A DNA stretch of 64,000 bases from Bacillota bacterium (GTDB lineage: Bacteria; Bacillota; Clostridia; Peptostreptococcales; Anaerovoracaceae). The stretch lies in contig JAFRXM010000001.1 in the NCBI GenBank assembly GCA_017443515.1, forward strand, positions 1 to 64,000, in the 5' to 3' direction. Numbering within the stretch: position 1 is the first letter of the stretch; each line of letters opens with the position of its first letter. Positions 49,803 through 59,050 of this stretch are shown piece after piece. A program made the translations under genes and the position numbers. The notes below the pieces were generated by a model, which saw nothing but the letters and a program-made list of their open reading frames with translations, was not told the origin of the DNA and did not search any database.

Positions 49803-51188
49803 ATGGATCTTAAGCAGTTCAGGCACATACATTTTCTCGGGATAGGCGGAATAGGCGTATCCGGAATAGCTCAGATCATGAACGACCGCGGCGTAGAGGT
49901 TTCCGGCTCCGACATGAAGATGAGCACAGTAACAGAGCACCTGGAAAAGGAAGGCATAAAGGTCTTCATAGGCCACGACGCCGAAAACCTTGGCGACGCC
50001 GACCTTCTGGTGTATTCCAACGCGGTCTCCATGGAGAACCCCGAGATCGTAAAGGCCAGGGAAAACGGCATCCCCGTCATCTCAAGAGCCCAGGCTCTTG
50101 GCATGCTCATGGACGAGTATCCGGTGTCCATAGCCATCTCCGGAACCCACGGAAAGACCACTACTACTTCCATGGTCTCCCTTATTCTTGAGAACGCCAA
50201 GAAAGATCCTACCATACTGGTCGGCGGCATACTCAACGAGTTCCACGGAAACGTGCGCGTAGGCGGCAGCAAGTACATAGTCTCCGAGGCCTGCGAGTAC
50301 ATGGACAGCTTCCTTGAGCTGCGTCCGAACATGGAGATAATACTCAACATAGACTCTGATCACCTGGATTATTTCAAGGACATCTACCACATAGCAAGGT
50401 CTTTCGATAAGTTCGCCTCGGCAGTCCCCAAGGACGGAACAGTCATCGCGTACGATTCCAACCCCTTCGTAAAGTCCGTAACAGACGGCCTTAGCTGCAA
50501 CGTTGTAACGTTCGGCTACAGCGAGTCCTCGGACTACTACGCCATGAACATAGCCTTCGATTCCATGGGGCATCCGTCCTACGACCTGTTCGGAAAAGAG
50601 GGTCTCATAGACCGCATAACGCTTTCCGTTCCCGGAGAGCACAACGTCACCAACAGCCTCGCTGCCATAGCGGCCTGCATGACGCTCGGCGTGGACATCG
50701 ATGTGATAAAGGAAACGCTCGAGGCCTTCAGGGGCACGCAGCGCAGGTTCGATATAATAGGCCGCACTAACGGCTTTCTGGTAGTGGACGACTACGCCCA
50801 TCATCCCACGGAGATAAAGGCTACGCTGGCGGCGGCTCAAAAACTGGAGCACAACAGGGTATGGTGCCTGTTCCAGCCGCACACCTACACCAGGACATTG
50901 GCCCTTATGGACCAGTTCGCGGACGCCTTTGCGGACGCCGACATAGTCTGCCTTGCGGAGATCTACGCGGCCAGAGAAAAGAACATATACAAGCTTTCGT
51001 CATCCAGGCTCATGGAGGACATAAGGAAGCGCCATCCAGAAAAGGAAGTGTGCTTCTTCGACAACTTCGACAGCATGGCTGAGTTCGTTCTGAACAACGC
51101 TGCAGCCGGAGACGTGGTCATCACCATGGGCGCCGGAGATATATATAAAGTCGGCGAGATCATACTCGAGAAAGGCCAGAAGAGTTGA
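49803..51188 (+). CDS. murC: UDP-N-acetylmuramate--L-alanine ligase
   Basis: Adds the first amino acid of the peptidoglycan stem peptide in the cytoplasm. The protein starts with a Rossmann segment (IHFLGIGGIGVSGIAQIM), followed by the ATP loop GTHGKTTTT (114-122), SEACEYMDSFLELRPNMEII and the C-terminal VVDDYAHHPTEIKATL with FQPHTYTRT. It has 461 residues, a normal length. It begins three bases after the thrC stop. Its last four bases overlap the purR start (TTGA). Confidence 0.97.
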   Translation: MDLKQFRHIHFLGIGGIGVSGIAQIMNDRGVEVSGSDMKMSTVTEHLEKEGIKVFIGHDAENLGDADLLVYSNAVSMENPEIVKARENGIPVISRAQALGMLMDEYPVSIAISGTHGKTTTTSMVSLILENAKKDPTILVGGILNEFHGNVRVGGSKYIVSEACEYMDSFLELRPNMEIILNIDSDHLDYFKDIYHIARSFDKFASAVPKDGTVIAYDSNPFVKSVTDGLSCNVVTFGYSESSDYYAMNIAFDSMGHPSYDLFGKEGLIDRITLSVPGEHNVTNSLAAIAACMTLGVDIDVIKETLEAFRGTQRRFDIIGRTNGFLVVDDYAHHPTEIKATLAAAQKLEHNRVWCLFQPHTYTRTLALMDQFADAFADADIVCLAEIYAAREKNIYKLSSSRLMEDIRKRHPEKEVCFFDNFDSMAEFVLNNAAAGDVVITMGAGDIYKVGEIILEKGQKS

Positions 51189-51991
51189 AGAGGGCACAGC
51201 GCGCCTGCGTAATAACTCAGATACTCACAGAGAACCCGAACCGGGATTTCCCGCTCGGGTATTTTGCGGAGCGCTTCGGATGCGCAAAATCGAGCATTTC
51301 CGAGGATCTGCAGATAGTAAGGGCTTCGTTCGAGGAAGCCGGCCTGGGCTACATAGAGACCACCTCCGGGGCTAAAGGCGGCGTGCGCTACGTACCGTAC
51401 ATCAGCAAGGAGCTTTCGGTCCCGGCGATCACCAAGTTCGGCGAGGCTCTGGCAGCTCCGGAAAGGGTTCTTGGAAGCGGTTTCGTCTACACCACGGACC
51501 TCATGTCCGACCCCGAGTTCGTCAGCATGGCTGCAAGGCTCTTTGCAAAGCGCTTCGCGGCCACAGAGGCCGACATAGTAGTCACAGTCGAGACCAAGGG
51601 CATAGGCGTAGCCATGGAAGCCGCAAGGCTCCTCAACATGCCACTCATAGTTATTCGCCGCGAGGCAAAGGTGTCCGAGGGCTCCACGATAAGTATCAAC
51701 TACTTCTCAGGCTCGGCGGACAGGATACAGAAGATGAGCCTTTCGAAGAGGGCGGTAAAGCCAGGCTCGAGGGCAATAATCATAGACGATTTCATGCGCG
51801 GAGGCGGTTCTGTAAAGGGGATGCAGGACATGCTGGCGGAGTTCGACGCGAAGTCCGTAGGCGTTGGGGTCGTAATAGCCGCGGGGCAGAATGCGCAGAA
51901 GAAGATAGGCGGGTATTTCCCGATCTTCCTCTACGATGACAACGACGCGGAATGCAGGGTGCGTCCGAACCCGGAGATATTGGGAGAATAA
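51185..51991 (+). CDS. purR: Purine operon regulator PurR (PRPP-dependent)
   Basis: Bacillota PurR represses purine genes, and PRPP relieves repression. An N-terminal winged helix (ACVITQILTENPNRDFPLGY, then FGCAKSSISEDLQIVRASF) precedes a phosphoribosyltransferase-like domain with the PRPP motif AIIIDDFMRGGGSVKGM. It has 268 residues, a normal length. The start is TTG 51185, which overlaps the murC stop; the next genes, prs and the murC/pth cluster, fit the usual purR neighbourhood of Clostridia. prs, 47 bases downstream, produces its effector PRPP. Confidence 0.95.
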   Translation: MKRAQRACVITQILTENPNRDFPLGYFAERFGCAKSSISEDLQIVRASFEEAGLGYIETTSGAKGGVRYVPYISKELSVPAITKFGEALAAPERVLGSGFVYTTDLMSDPEFVSMAARLFAKRFAATEADIVVTVETKGIGVAMEAARLLNMPLIVIRREAKVSEGSTISINYFSGSADRIQKMSLSKRAVKPGSRAIIIDDFMRGGGSVKGMQDMLAEFDAKSVGVGVVIAAGQNAQKKIGGYFPIFLYDDNDAECRVRPNPEILGE

Positions 51992-52038
51992 ATACGGTTC
52001 CATTAAATTTTGAATGATATAGCGGAAAGGCAGAAAAA

Positions 52039-52989
52039 ATGAGCGGAATGTACAAAGATTATGCTATCTTCGCAGGCAACGGAAATCTTCCTCTTGCAAA
52101 AGAGATCTGCAAGTATCTCGGAAAGCCCCTGGGCGATGCGACAGTCAAGAAATTCAGCGACGGCGAGGTAGCTGTAAACATCAACGAGAGCGTAAGAGGA
52201 AAGGACTGCTACATCATCCAGTCCACTTCCGACCCTGTAAACGACAACCTCATGGAGCTTTGCATCCTCATAGACGCCATGAAGAGAGCGTCCGCCGGCA
52301 GGATCAACGCCGTCATCCCTTACTTCGGATACGGCAGGCAGGACAGGACGGCACGCCCCAGAGACCCCATCACGGCAAGGCTCGTTGCTGACATCATCTC
52401 CGTGGCAGGCGCCGAGAGAGTCATAACCATGGACCTTCACGCACCGCAGATCCAAGGATTCTTCAACATCCCCACGGACCACCTGCTCGGCAGCCCCATC
52501 CTGGTGAACTACTTCAAGTCCCAGCCTCACGAAAATGTCGTAATAGTCTCTCCGGACCACGGTTCCGTAAAGAGAGCCAGGGATATGGCAGCTCCGCTCG
52601 ATGTGCCAATCGCAATTATAGATAAGCGCCGTCCGAAGCCGAACGTCTCCGAGATAATGAACATCATCGGCGATATCGAAGGCAAGGACTGCATACTCAT
52701 AGACGACATGGTCGACACCGCAGGCACCATCTGCAACGCCGCCAACGCCCTTAAGGAGCGCGGAGCAAAGAGCGTCAGAGCCTGCGCTACCCACGGCGTG
52801 CTTTCAGGCCCGGCCATCGACAGGATCCAGGCTTCTGCAATCGAAGAGATGGTCTTCCTCAACACCATAGAGATCCCTGAAGAAAAGCACATCGCCAAGT
52901 TCAAGTACCTCTCCGTGGCCAGGGTATTCGGCGAAACTATCAGAAGAGTGTACCACAACGAGCCGCTCAGCTCGCTGTTTGAAAAGTAG
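52039..52989 (+). CDS. prs: Ribose-phosphate pyrophosphokinase
   Basis: Makes PRPP from ribose-5-phosphate and ATP for nucleotide synthesis. Conserved parts include [80 protein letters not shown] and the PRPP loop [21 protein letters not shown]. It has 316 residues, a normal length. The ribosome site is GCGGAAAGGC, somewhat weak. It follows purR, whose effector it makes, and is followed by pth. Confidence 0.97.
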   Translation: MSGMYKDYAIFAGNGNLPLAKEICKYLGKPLGDATVKKFSDGEVAVNINESVRGKDCYIIQSTSDPVNDNLMELCILIDAMKRASAGRINAVIPYFGYGRQDRTARPRDPITARLVADIISVAGAERVITMDLHAPQIQGFFNIPTDHLLGSPILVNYFKSQPHENVVIVSPDHGSVKRARDMAAPLDVPIAIIDKRRPKPNVSEIMNIIGDIEGKDCILIDDMVDTAGTICNAANALKERGAKSVRACATHGVLSGPAIDRIQASAIEEMVFLNTIEIPEEKHIAKFKYLSVARVFGETIRRVYHNEPLSSLFEK

Positions 52990-53004
52990 GATCAGTAAAT
53001 ACCG

Positions 53005-53568
53005 ATGTATATTATCTGCGGACTGGGCAATCCCGGCAGGCTGTACGCGCACACACGTCACAACATGGGCTTTCTTACCATAGACGTGCTTTCGGACAGG
53101 CTCGGGATACCTGTTAACAAACTGAAGTTCAAGTCCCTCATAGGCGAGGGGCGCATTGGCACCGAAAAGGTGGTTCTGGTAAAGCCCCAGACCTACATGA
53201 ACCTTTCCGGCGAGGCTCTGCGCCCTCTGGTGGAATTCTACAAGCCCGAACACAGCAAGCTGGTTCTGGTCTACGACGATGTGGATCTTCCGCTGGGCCG
53301 CACGAGGGTGCGCGCTTCCGGAAGTTCAGGCACCCACAACGGCATGCGCTCTGTCATCTACCAGCTGCAGTTCGACGACTTTCCGAGGGTGCGCATAGGC
53401 CTTGGCCCGCACGGCGACATCCCGCTGGACAAGTTCGTAATAGGGCACTGGACCAGCCAGGAGCAGCCGGCGCTGGCAAAAGCCGTGCTGCGCGCCGCCG
53501 ACGCCTGCGAAACGATAGTTCGCGAAGGCCTGGACGAAGCCATGCAGAAATACAACGGGATAGTGTAG
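53005..53568 (+). CDS. pth: Peptidyl-tRNA hydrolase
   Basis: Recycles peptidyl-tRNA released from stalled ribosomes. The start MYIICGLGNPGRLYAHTRHN contains the catalytic His of the TRHNxGF motif, followed by GTEKVVLVKPQTYMNLSGEA, VYDDVDLPLGRTRVRASGSS and GTHNGMRSVIYQL. It has 187 residues, a normal length. It follows prs after 15 bases and is closed by a strong bidirectional hairpin. Confidence 0.96.
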   Translation: MYIICGLGNPGRLYAHTRHNMGFLTIDVLSDRLGIPVNKLKFKSLIGEGRIGTEKVVLVKPQTYMNLSGEALRPLVEFYKPEHSKLVLVYDDVDLPLGRTRVRASGSSGTHNGMRSVIYQLQFDDFPRVRIGLGPHGDIPLDKFVIGHWTSQEQPALAKAVLRAADACETIVREGLDEAMQKYNGIV

Positions 53569-53605
53569 CAGAAAAGATCAACGCAGGAAAACTGAAGCAG
53601 TATAA

Positions 53606-53632
53606 AAAAGAGAGCCGGAAAGGCTCTCTTTT
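53606..53632. terminator. Bidirectional terminator between pth and the LysR gene
   Basis: AAAAGAGAGCC (53606-53616), loop GGAAA, GGCTCTCTTTT (53622-53632). A-run and T-run on the two sides allow termination from both strands. Confidence 0.93.
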
Positions 53633-53655
53633 GACAGTAGGTATAAAACAGCGGA

Positions 53656-54585
53656 TCATTGGTCGCGAAGCTCAGGATATGCTTCATACATTTGTTTCTG
53701 GAGGACGCTGAAATACTGGACGACGTTCTTTAGTATTTCATTTGTTGAATCCTTGCAGTCGCCTTCATTCAGTGCGCAGAAGTAAGTGGCCCAGTTTGTG
53801 CATTTTCCCAAAATGGGGATGATTTTTAATTGCGAAGTTCGCATTGAGATATCGCTGTACAATCTTGATACAGGCAGTATAAGAGCATACTGTCCGGACC
53901 GTGCTGCCGCGAGCATATCTTCGATATGCGTTCCTTCGTATTGAACGTTCGGCACAAATCCAAGTTCTATACACTTTTTTTCTATATTGCTTCTGATCAC
54001 GGTTCCCTTTTCATGACCGGCATATTTGAGTTTCGACAGATCATCAGCTTTTACATATTTGGAATCCGAAAGATGATGCTTCTCAGATACAGCAAGAACC
54101 AAAGGAGATTCTATGAGCTTTATGCATCTGATCCGGACATCGTTCATCTCTATCGGTCCAAGGTAAAAATCTATCTTGCCGGAAAGCAGGTGCTGTCTGG
54201 CGTTTTTCATATCGTTCCTGATATAGTTTATGGATATGTTCGGATTGGTCTCGATGATCTTTTCCATCAGCCCGGGAAATGAGTAAAGAGGCCTTGAAAT
54301 TGCGGTAAGCCTGCAGTTTTCCGTATGCTTTAATTCTGCTATCTCTTTCTTTGCCAGGTTCAGGTGTTCCAGTGCAGGATCGACGTGTTCAAGAAGGATC
54401 TTGCCATATTCAGTAAGCTCGATATTACGACCCCTCTTTTTAAACATAGGTGCATCGAACTCCTCCTCCAGCTTTTTCATTGCATGAGTCAGGGCAGGCT
54501 GTGAAATAAAAAGCTCTGCTGCAGCCTGTGTAAAGTGCTGCAACTCTGCGGTTTTTTGAAAATAAACCAGCTGATCCAGTTCCAT
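53656..54585 (-). CDS. LysR-type transcriptional regulator
   Basis: The N-terminal helix-turn-helix is typical: MELDQLVYFQKTAELQHFTQ, then SQPALTHAMKKLEEEF. A linker leads to a type 2 periplasmic-binding-fold effector domain to residue 309. Such regulators sense a small molecule, often of the neighbouring pathway. A GAGG site precedes ATG 54585 on the minus strand. It is divergent from the permease/CapA cluster across 400 bases with palindromes, so it is the likely regulator of that cluster. Its base composition is AT-rich relative to the housekeeping genes before it. Confidence 0.9.
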   Translation of the reverse strand: MELDQLVYFQKTAELQHFTQAAAELFISQPALTHAMKKLEEEFDAPMFKKRGRNIELTEYGKILLEHVDPALEHLNLAKKEIAELKHTENCRLTAISRPLYSFPGLMEKIIETNPNISINYIRNDMKNARQHLLSGKIDFYLGPIEMNDVRIRCIKLIESPLVLAVSEKHHLSDSKYVKADDLSKLKYAGHEKGTVIRSNIEKKCIELGFVPNVQYEGTHIEDMLAAARSGQYALILPVSRLYSDISMRTSQLKIIPILGKCTNWATYFCALNEGDCKDSTNEILKNVVQYFSVLQKQMYEAYPELRDQ

Positions 54586-54612
54586 TGTGTTTTCCTCGAA
54601 TGATAAAAGTTA

Positions 54613-54683
54613 TGAATCGATTCAAATAAATTATACCAAATAAAAAGACAAAAAAACAAATGAAAGTGCATTGGTCGATTCAA
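54613..54683. promoter_or_regulatory. Two candidate operator sites near the LysR gene
   Basis: TGAATCGATTCA (54613-54624) is a perfect palindrome. A related TTGGTCGATTCAA (54671-54683) lies about 58 bases away. Both share TCGATTCA. They sit just upstream of the LysR gene, a usual place for LysR-type binding. Confidence 0.5.
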
Positions 54684-54741
54684 GTTGTCTATCAATTTTC
54701 GCATTGATATTTATGGATCAATGATGATGTTTTGCATGCAT

Positions 54742-54770
54742 TTGATTTGCATTAGACCAGGCAGGATAAT
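54742..54770 (+). promoter_or_regulatory. Probable promoter of the permease/CapA cluster
   Basis: TTGATT (54742-54747) and GATAAT (54765-54770), spacer 17 bases, on the strand of the permease. The first coding start would be about 210 bases downstream, giving a long leader with a small reading frame. Nothing else is clear in the 54586-54987 gap. Confidence 0.6.
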
Positions 54771-54812
54771 GTTATTGGAATAACAATATATAGCATTTTG
54801 AGGAGGAATAAA

Positions 54813-54851
54813 ATGCATTGCAGAAGTCCCGGGGAAGAATTGTCAGAATAA
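54813..54851 (+). CDS. Possible 12-codon leader peptide
   Basis: ATG 54813 follows a strong GAGGAGGAATAAA and reads MHCRSPGEELSE before TAA at 54849. The excellent ribosome site suggests translation. After its stop, about 135 bases remain before the permease. It may be a leader peptide, or the 5' remnant of a lost gene, since another frame stays open through to about 54920. No attenuator hairpins are obvious. Confidence 0.35.
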   Translation: MHCRSPGEELSE

Positions 54852-54987
54852 ATGCGCTGGAATAATCGCAAAAGCCTGCGGTACCAATATGACTTATAGC
54901 CTCAAAACTATTTGGACATAAGCGAAAAATAACTCTTAGAGAAAAAGAACCGCAGAAACAAATAAATTTTTAGAAAGGAGAATTATC

Positions 54988-56319
54988 ATGGGTATGAATG
55001 TTGCGATCTTTGTCATTGCTATTGTGCTTTCAATAGTAATAGGCATGAAACTTAAGACCAATATTGGTCTTATTGCTTTGGCGTTTGCATTTATTTGCGG
55101 ACCTTTTCTTTGGGGAATTGGGCCATCAAAGGTGATCAACTATTTCCCTGTCAGCACGTTCTTAATGATCTTTTGTGGAACATATTTCTATGGCTTTGCG
55201 ATAGATAATGGAACATTTAAGAACATTGCAGGAAAGATACTTTGGAAATTTAGAAATAAGACAAAGATAATGCCAATTATTCTTTATATTACTGCAGTGC
55301 TCGTTTGCTTCTTAGGCGCTAATAGTGGATCATGCTGCATATTCTTCTCACCTATAGTTTTTTCAATACTCACTGAAATGGGTGTAAACCCATTAATGGG
55401 CGTATTTATTGTGTATTGTGGCGCCACTGGTGGCAGCATGATGCCCTGGACTTCAGATTTCGCAAGAAAAGAGGCTATGTGGGTTCCTCAGTTTGGTGAT
55501 TCCGCTCATGGTGTCATGTCCGCATATTCTGTTTTCCAGTTTGTGTTTATGACTATCGCTGTTCTGGTTGTATTCTTTATAACCAAGTCATATAAAGGCA
55601 GAGCTGCAGTGAGCATAACCGAGCCTGAGCCGTTAAACAAAAAACAGAAACAGAATTTGGTCATTATAGTAATATTCTCGCTTGCCCTTCTTCTTCCGCC
55701 TATTATTGGAATGCTTGTTCCAAACAAGATCTGCAAGTTCCTACAGTCCAATGTTACGATCTATGTACTATCTACGGTGGGTGCTGTTGTTTGTCACGCG
55801 CTAAAGCTTGGTGATATCGATACCATAGTGACTAAAAGAATACCCTGGAAATCGATGTGGATAGTTGCTGGTATGGGTACTCTTATGGGAATGGCAAACG
55901 ATATTGGTGTTACTGAAGTTATTGGAAAGTTCATGGGTGAGAGCATTCCAAAGTGGCTTGTTCCTGCAGTGCTCGTAATTTGCTGCGGTCTCCTTTCTTC
56001 TGTAGTACACGGAGCTGTTGTTCAGCCAATGATGAACAGTTTCGTCCCAATTCTTGCAGGCGTATCGGGAGCAAATATATTTGGTCTGGCGTTCTGTGTT
56101 CAGGCAGCGCTTTCGCTTTCTGGAATAAGCCAGTTCTCTGCTGGTGGAAATGTAGCAGTTGTAGGTTGCACGGACGATAAAGTAAAAGCAAAACTGGTAA
56201 TGCCGCAATTCTATACATCACTTATCTTCATAGCAGTGATAGCAGTGTTGGCGGCAGTAGGGTTCTTTGACATGATTGGTGGCCTTCTTGGCCCTGGAAC
56301 TGAGTTTATCACACAGTAA
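54988..56319 (+). CDS. MatC-like (SLC13/ArsB-type) anion permease 1
   Basis: An integral membrane protein with about 12 hydrophobic segments. The N-terminus resembles the MatC dicarboxylate carrier: LKTNIGLIALAFAFICGPFL, then NYFPVSTFLMIFCGTYFYGF and GTFKNIAGKILWKFRNK. A second half begins after about residue 235 (LNKKQKQNLVIIVIFSLALL). A C4-dicarboxylate or related acid is a reasonable substrate but unproven. It has 443 residues. AAAGGAG precedes ATG 54988. It is AT-rich. It is followed after 17 bases by a CapA-like gene and has a paralogue at 57755. Confidence 0.68.
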   Translation: MGMNVAIFVIAIVLSIVIGMKLKTNIGLIALAFAFICGPFLWGIGPSKVINYFPVSTFLMIFCGTYFYGFAIDNGTFKNIAGKILWKFRNKTKIMPIILYITAVLVCFLGANSGSCCIFFSPIVFSILTEMGVNPLMGVFIVYCGATGGSMMPWTSDFARKEAMWVPQFGDSAHGVMSAYSVFQFVFMTIAVLVVFFITKSYKGRAAVSITEPEPLNKKQKQNLVIIVIFSLALLLPPIIGMLVPNKICKFLQSNVTIYVLSTVGAVVCHALKLGDIDTIVTKRIPWKSMWIVAGMGTLMGMANDIGVTEVIGKFMGESIPKWLVPAVLVICCGLLSSVVHGAVVQPMMNSFVPILAGVSGANIFGLAFCVQAALSLSGISQFSAGGNVAVVGCTDDKVKAKLVMPQFYTSLIFIAVIAVLAAVGFFDMIGGLLGPGTEFITQ

Positions 56320-56336
56320 TCATACGGAGGTAACTT

Positions 56337-57533
56337 ATGGATAATAGAGAAATAACACTGCTCTTTGGTGGGGATATTTGCTTTGAAGATAATGGAGAAA
56401 GGTTTTTTGTAGATCTCGGTCCATTACTTGAAAAAGCGGATTTCCGGATGGCAATGCTTGAAAATCCATATATTATAAACCCTGATGAGCCAAAGTATAT
56501 GAAAAGGGACGCCAGATTTCTGGATCCGCTTGTTGGCAGGCTTGATCTGGTCACACTTGCAGGGAATCACATTTACGATTTTGAAGAACGGGGTGTGAAA
56601 GACACTATACAATGGTGTGAGAATGTAGGGATAAAGCACTGCGGCGCAGGCCCAGACATCGTGGCTGCTTCAAAACCGGCGTTTGTAGAAAAGAAGGGCC
56701 TTAAGGTAGGTGTTCTTGCATATAACGTCATCGGTGGGACAACAAAGTGGGCTGGAGAACCTGGATCAGGAAAATCCGGATGTTCGTACGTGCGCTTCCA
56801 CAGAGCATACAAACCTCTTGATGAGATAGATCAGGAGATGAATATAAAGTTTGAACATGATGTTTGGCAGATCAAGAAGCCCATAAAGATGGATAAGGAA
56901 TTTATGGGGTACAATTTCCTTGATCACGAAAGCCTGATAAAGATGGGGCGGGAAGTATATGAGGCAAAAAAACAATGTGACATACTCATTACCTATTTCC
57001 ACAAAGGGTATGTACACAGACCGATCGAGGTAGCTCCATTTGAAAAGCTTGTTTCGTATATTGCAATAGATAACGGAGCAGATGTTGTAATGGCTTCGCA
57101 TTCGCATGTAATGCACGGTATTGAAATGTACAAAGGCAAAGCTATATACCATGGCCTTAACAACTTTATCATGTATGTCCCATCACTTTCACCGAAGTAC
57201 ACAGATAGAGCCCATGCATCTCAGACTGAGTTAGAGTGGGTCAAAAATAGAATTGATAGATTCGGTTTCGTTCCTGATCCTGAGTATCCGTCGTATCCGT
57301 TCCACCCGGAATCCGTTTACACTGCTACAGCAAAACTTGTTATCAGAGATAAGAAAATTGTTGAGAACAGGGCAATAATGATGAAGGTCGAAAAAGACGG
57401 CATCCCATATGTTCATGGTAATACACCAGTTGGTAATGAGTGTCTGGATTATCTGAGAAAGATCACTGATGGTGCAGGCCTTAACTGCAAATATGACTGG
57501 TGTGGTGACGAGGTGGTTATTTCAGAGAAATAG
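56337..57533 (+). CDS. CapA-like metallophosphoesterase-fold protein, no signal peptide
   Basis: It carries the CapA motifs in order: LFGGDICFED, MLENPYI, LAGNHIYDF, YFHKGYVHRP, ASHSHVMHGIEMYKGKAIYH, but no leader or anchor at MDNREITLLFGGD, so it should act inside the cell. It has 398 residues. GGAGG precedes ATG 56337, and it follows permease 1 by 17 bases, so both are translated together. It is closely similar to the protein at 59051, with long shared runs in the C-terminal half (GFVPDPEYPSYPFHPESVYT type). The base composition is AT-rich. Function is unknown; a phosphatase- or amide-hydrolase-like activity on an imported compound is possible. Confidence 0.78.
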   Translation: MDNREITLLFGGDICFEDNGERFFVDLGPLLEKADFRMAMLENPYIINPDEPKYMKRDARFLDPLVGRLDLVTLAGNHIYDFEERGVKDTIQWCENVGIKHCGAGPDIVAASKPAFVEKKGLKVGVLAYNVIGGTTKWAGEPGSGKSGCSYVRFHRAYKPLDEIDQEMNIKFEHDVWQIKKPIKMDKEFMGYNFLDHESLIKMGREVYEAKKQCDILITYFHKGYVHRPIEVAPFEKLVSYIAIDNGADVVMASHSHVMHGIEMYKGKAIYHGLNNFIMYVPSLSPKYTDRAHASQTELEWVKNRIDRFGFVPDPEYPSYPFHPESVYTATAKLVIRDKKIVENRAIMMKVEKDGIPYVHGNTPVGNECLDYLRKITDGAGLNCKYDWCGDEVVISEK

Positions 57534-57546
57534 ACCAGTGTATTTG

Positions 57547-57580
57547 ATGCAAGCATACTGGCAGTAAAGTATGCTTGCAT
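57547..57580 (+). promoter_or_regulatory. Hairpin after the first permease/CapA pair
   Basis: ATGCAAGCATACT (57547-57559) and AGTATGCTTGCAT (57568-57580) form a perfect 13-bp stem with an eight-base loop. No T-run follows, so it may be an mRNA processing or stabilising element. The rest of the 57534-57754 gap shows a GAGGAGGTGAGTG sequence with only very short frames and a GGAGG before the next gene. Confidence 0.55.
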
Positions 57581-57754
57581 TATCTGAGGAGGTGAGTGTA
57601 AAGAAAAAAGGATGATCTTCACGCAGCTTGAATGCTGCCGGTTCAGGTCTATAGCAGCAACGTCCTGAATCAGATATTTACAGGTAAACAAGATGATTAT
57701 TTCTTAGTTTTATCATATAGCTGCTGCAATTGTTGTATGGAGGTTCATTGAACT

Positions 57755-59038
57755 ATGACGAATCTGATTATTTTCTTTCTTGCCGTTATACTCGCGATAG
57801 TTATCGGCTCCAAGACAAAGACCAATATGGGTCTTTGGGCGATTTGCTTTGCGCTCCTTATAGGTTATCTGGTGATCAACAAATCCCCTGCCAGATTGCT
57901 TGCAGGCGCATTCCCGGTATCAATTTTCTATAATGTATTTTGCGTTACGATGTTCTTTGGCTTCGCCAATTCCAATGGGGCGATCATACTCTTTGCGCAG
58001 AAATTAAGATATGCTATGCGCAATGCTCCTAACTGGGCGGGCACATTAACTATATTCCTGATCTCCATAGTGATCTCGCTTTGCGGCGGAGGCACAGGCG
58101 TCGTATCCCCGATCGTCTATCCTATCGCAGTTGCTATGGGTCTGCATCCGTTTATCGCAGCTGCCGGCACAAGCCTGGTACAGTCGATGGTCCGCCTTTT
58201 CCCGTTCCTCTCCACCGGTGCCACAAATGTCGGTATTGCTGAGAAATACGTCTCTCAGGAGCAGGCGATGGCTGCAGGTTATTTCACCGGAATCAGCGCA
58301 TTCGTGTTCTTCGGACTTGAATTCCTCGTAATAGCTATCATATTTGGAAGAAGAAACAAGGCAGAGAGTGTTGGCATTCAGTATGAAAAACCAGCTGATT
58401 TCAATCCTGTACAGAAGAAGACACTTATTGTCATGCTGGTCGTTTTCATTCTGCTCCTTGTTCCGTCTCTTATTCAGGTAATAGCTCCCAATAAGGTCAC
58501 AAAGCTGCTTACTAATGTACTGAGCATGCAGTTCCTGTGGACGTTTGGTTCGATACTTCTCGCTATTCTGGGATGCGCAGACCTCAAAGAGGTCATTTCC
58601 AAGCGAGTATCCTGGAATACTATACTCATGGTCTGCGGTATGTCCATCCTGTTTGGAATAGCTTCGGATCTGGGTGTTGCAGATACGCTCAGCAATTTCG
58701 TTCAGACAGTACCTAAGTGGATGGTCGTTCCTGCACTTGCAGCTGTTTGCGGAGTATTGAGCTTCTTCGTATCCGGCTCTGTAATAAACCCGATGTTCAT
58801 GGGGCTGGCGTCCATGTTTATGGAGACGACAGGCGTAAGCTTCAATGTTATTTATACGGCTATCGCCCTTGGATCGATGTTCTCCAGCATTTCCCCGATA
58901 TCTCAGGGAGGCGCAGGAACCCTCATCGGTATTGCGGAAAAGGATCACCCAGTCTGCATGAAGTGGATGGCAATAACTGCTATCGTCAGTGTTCCGCTTG
59001 GATTCTTCTATATACTCGTGCTCTCCAAACTGTTCTAG
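57755..59038 (+). CDS. MatC-like (SLC13/ArsB-type) anion permease 2
   Basis: Similar layout to the permease at 54988: starts MTNLIIFFLAVILAIVIGSK, then KTKTNMGLWAICFALLIGYL and GAFPVSIFYNVFCVTMFFGF, with about 12 hydrophobic segments and a hydrophilic linker near 205-230. It has 427 residues. The substrate is unknown. It has a more GC-rich base composition than the first copy, so the two pairs did not arise by a recent tandem duplication. GGAGG lies 12 bases or so before ATG 57755. It is followed after 12 bases by a CapA-like gene. Confidence 0.68.
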   Translation: MTNLIIFFLAVILAIVIGSKTKTNMGLWAICFALLIGYLVINKSPARLLAGAFPVSIFYNVFCVTMFFGFANSNGAIILFAQKLRYAMRNAPNWAGTLTIFLISIVISLCGGGTGVVSPIVYPIAVAMGLHPFIAAAGTSLVQSMVRLFPFLSTGATNVGIAEKYVSQEQAMAAGYFTGISAFVFFGLEFLVIAIIFGRRNKAESVGIQYEKPADFNPVQKKTLIVMLVVFILLLVPSLIQVIAPNKVTKLLTNVLSMQFLWTFGSILLAILGCADLKEVISKRVSWNTILMVCGMSILFGIASDLGVADTLSNFVQTVPKWMVVPALAAVCGVLSFFVSGSVINPMFMGLASMFMETTGVSFNVIYTAIALGSMFSSISPISQGGAGTLIGIAEKDHPVCMKWMAITAIVSVPLGFFYILVLSKLF

Positions 59039-59050
59039 AGGAATAAAACC

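Noticed and set aside
57592-57668. Small reading frames after GAGGAGG in the gap before permease 2
   Set aside because: The start codons are badly spaced from the ribosome-like site and the peptides of 7 and 18 residues show no supporting feature.
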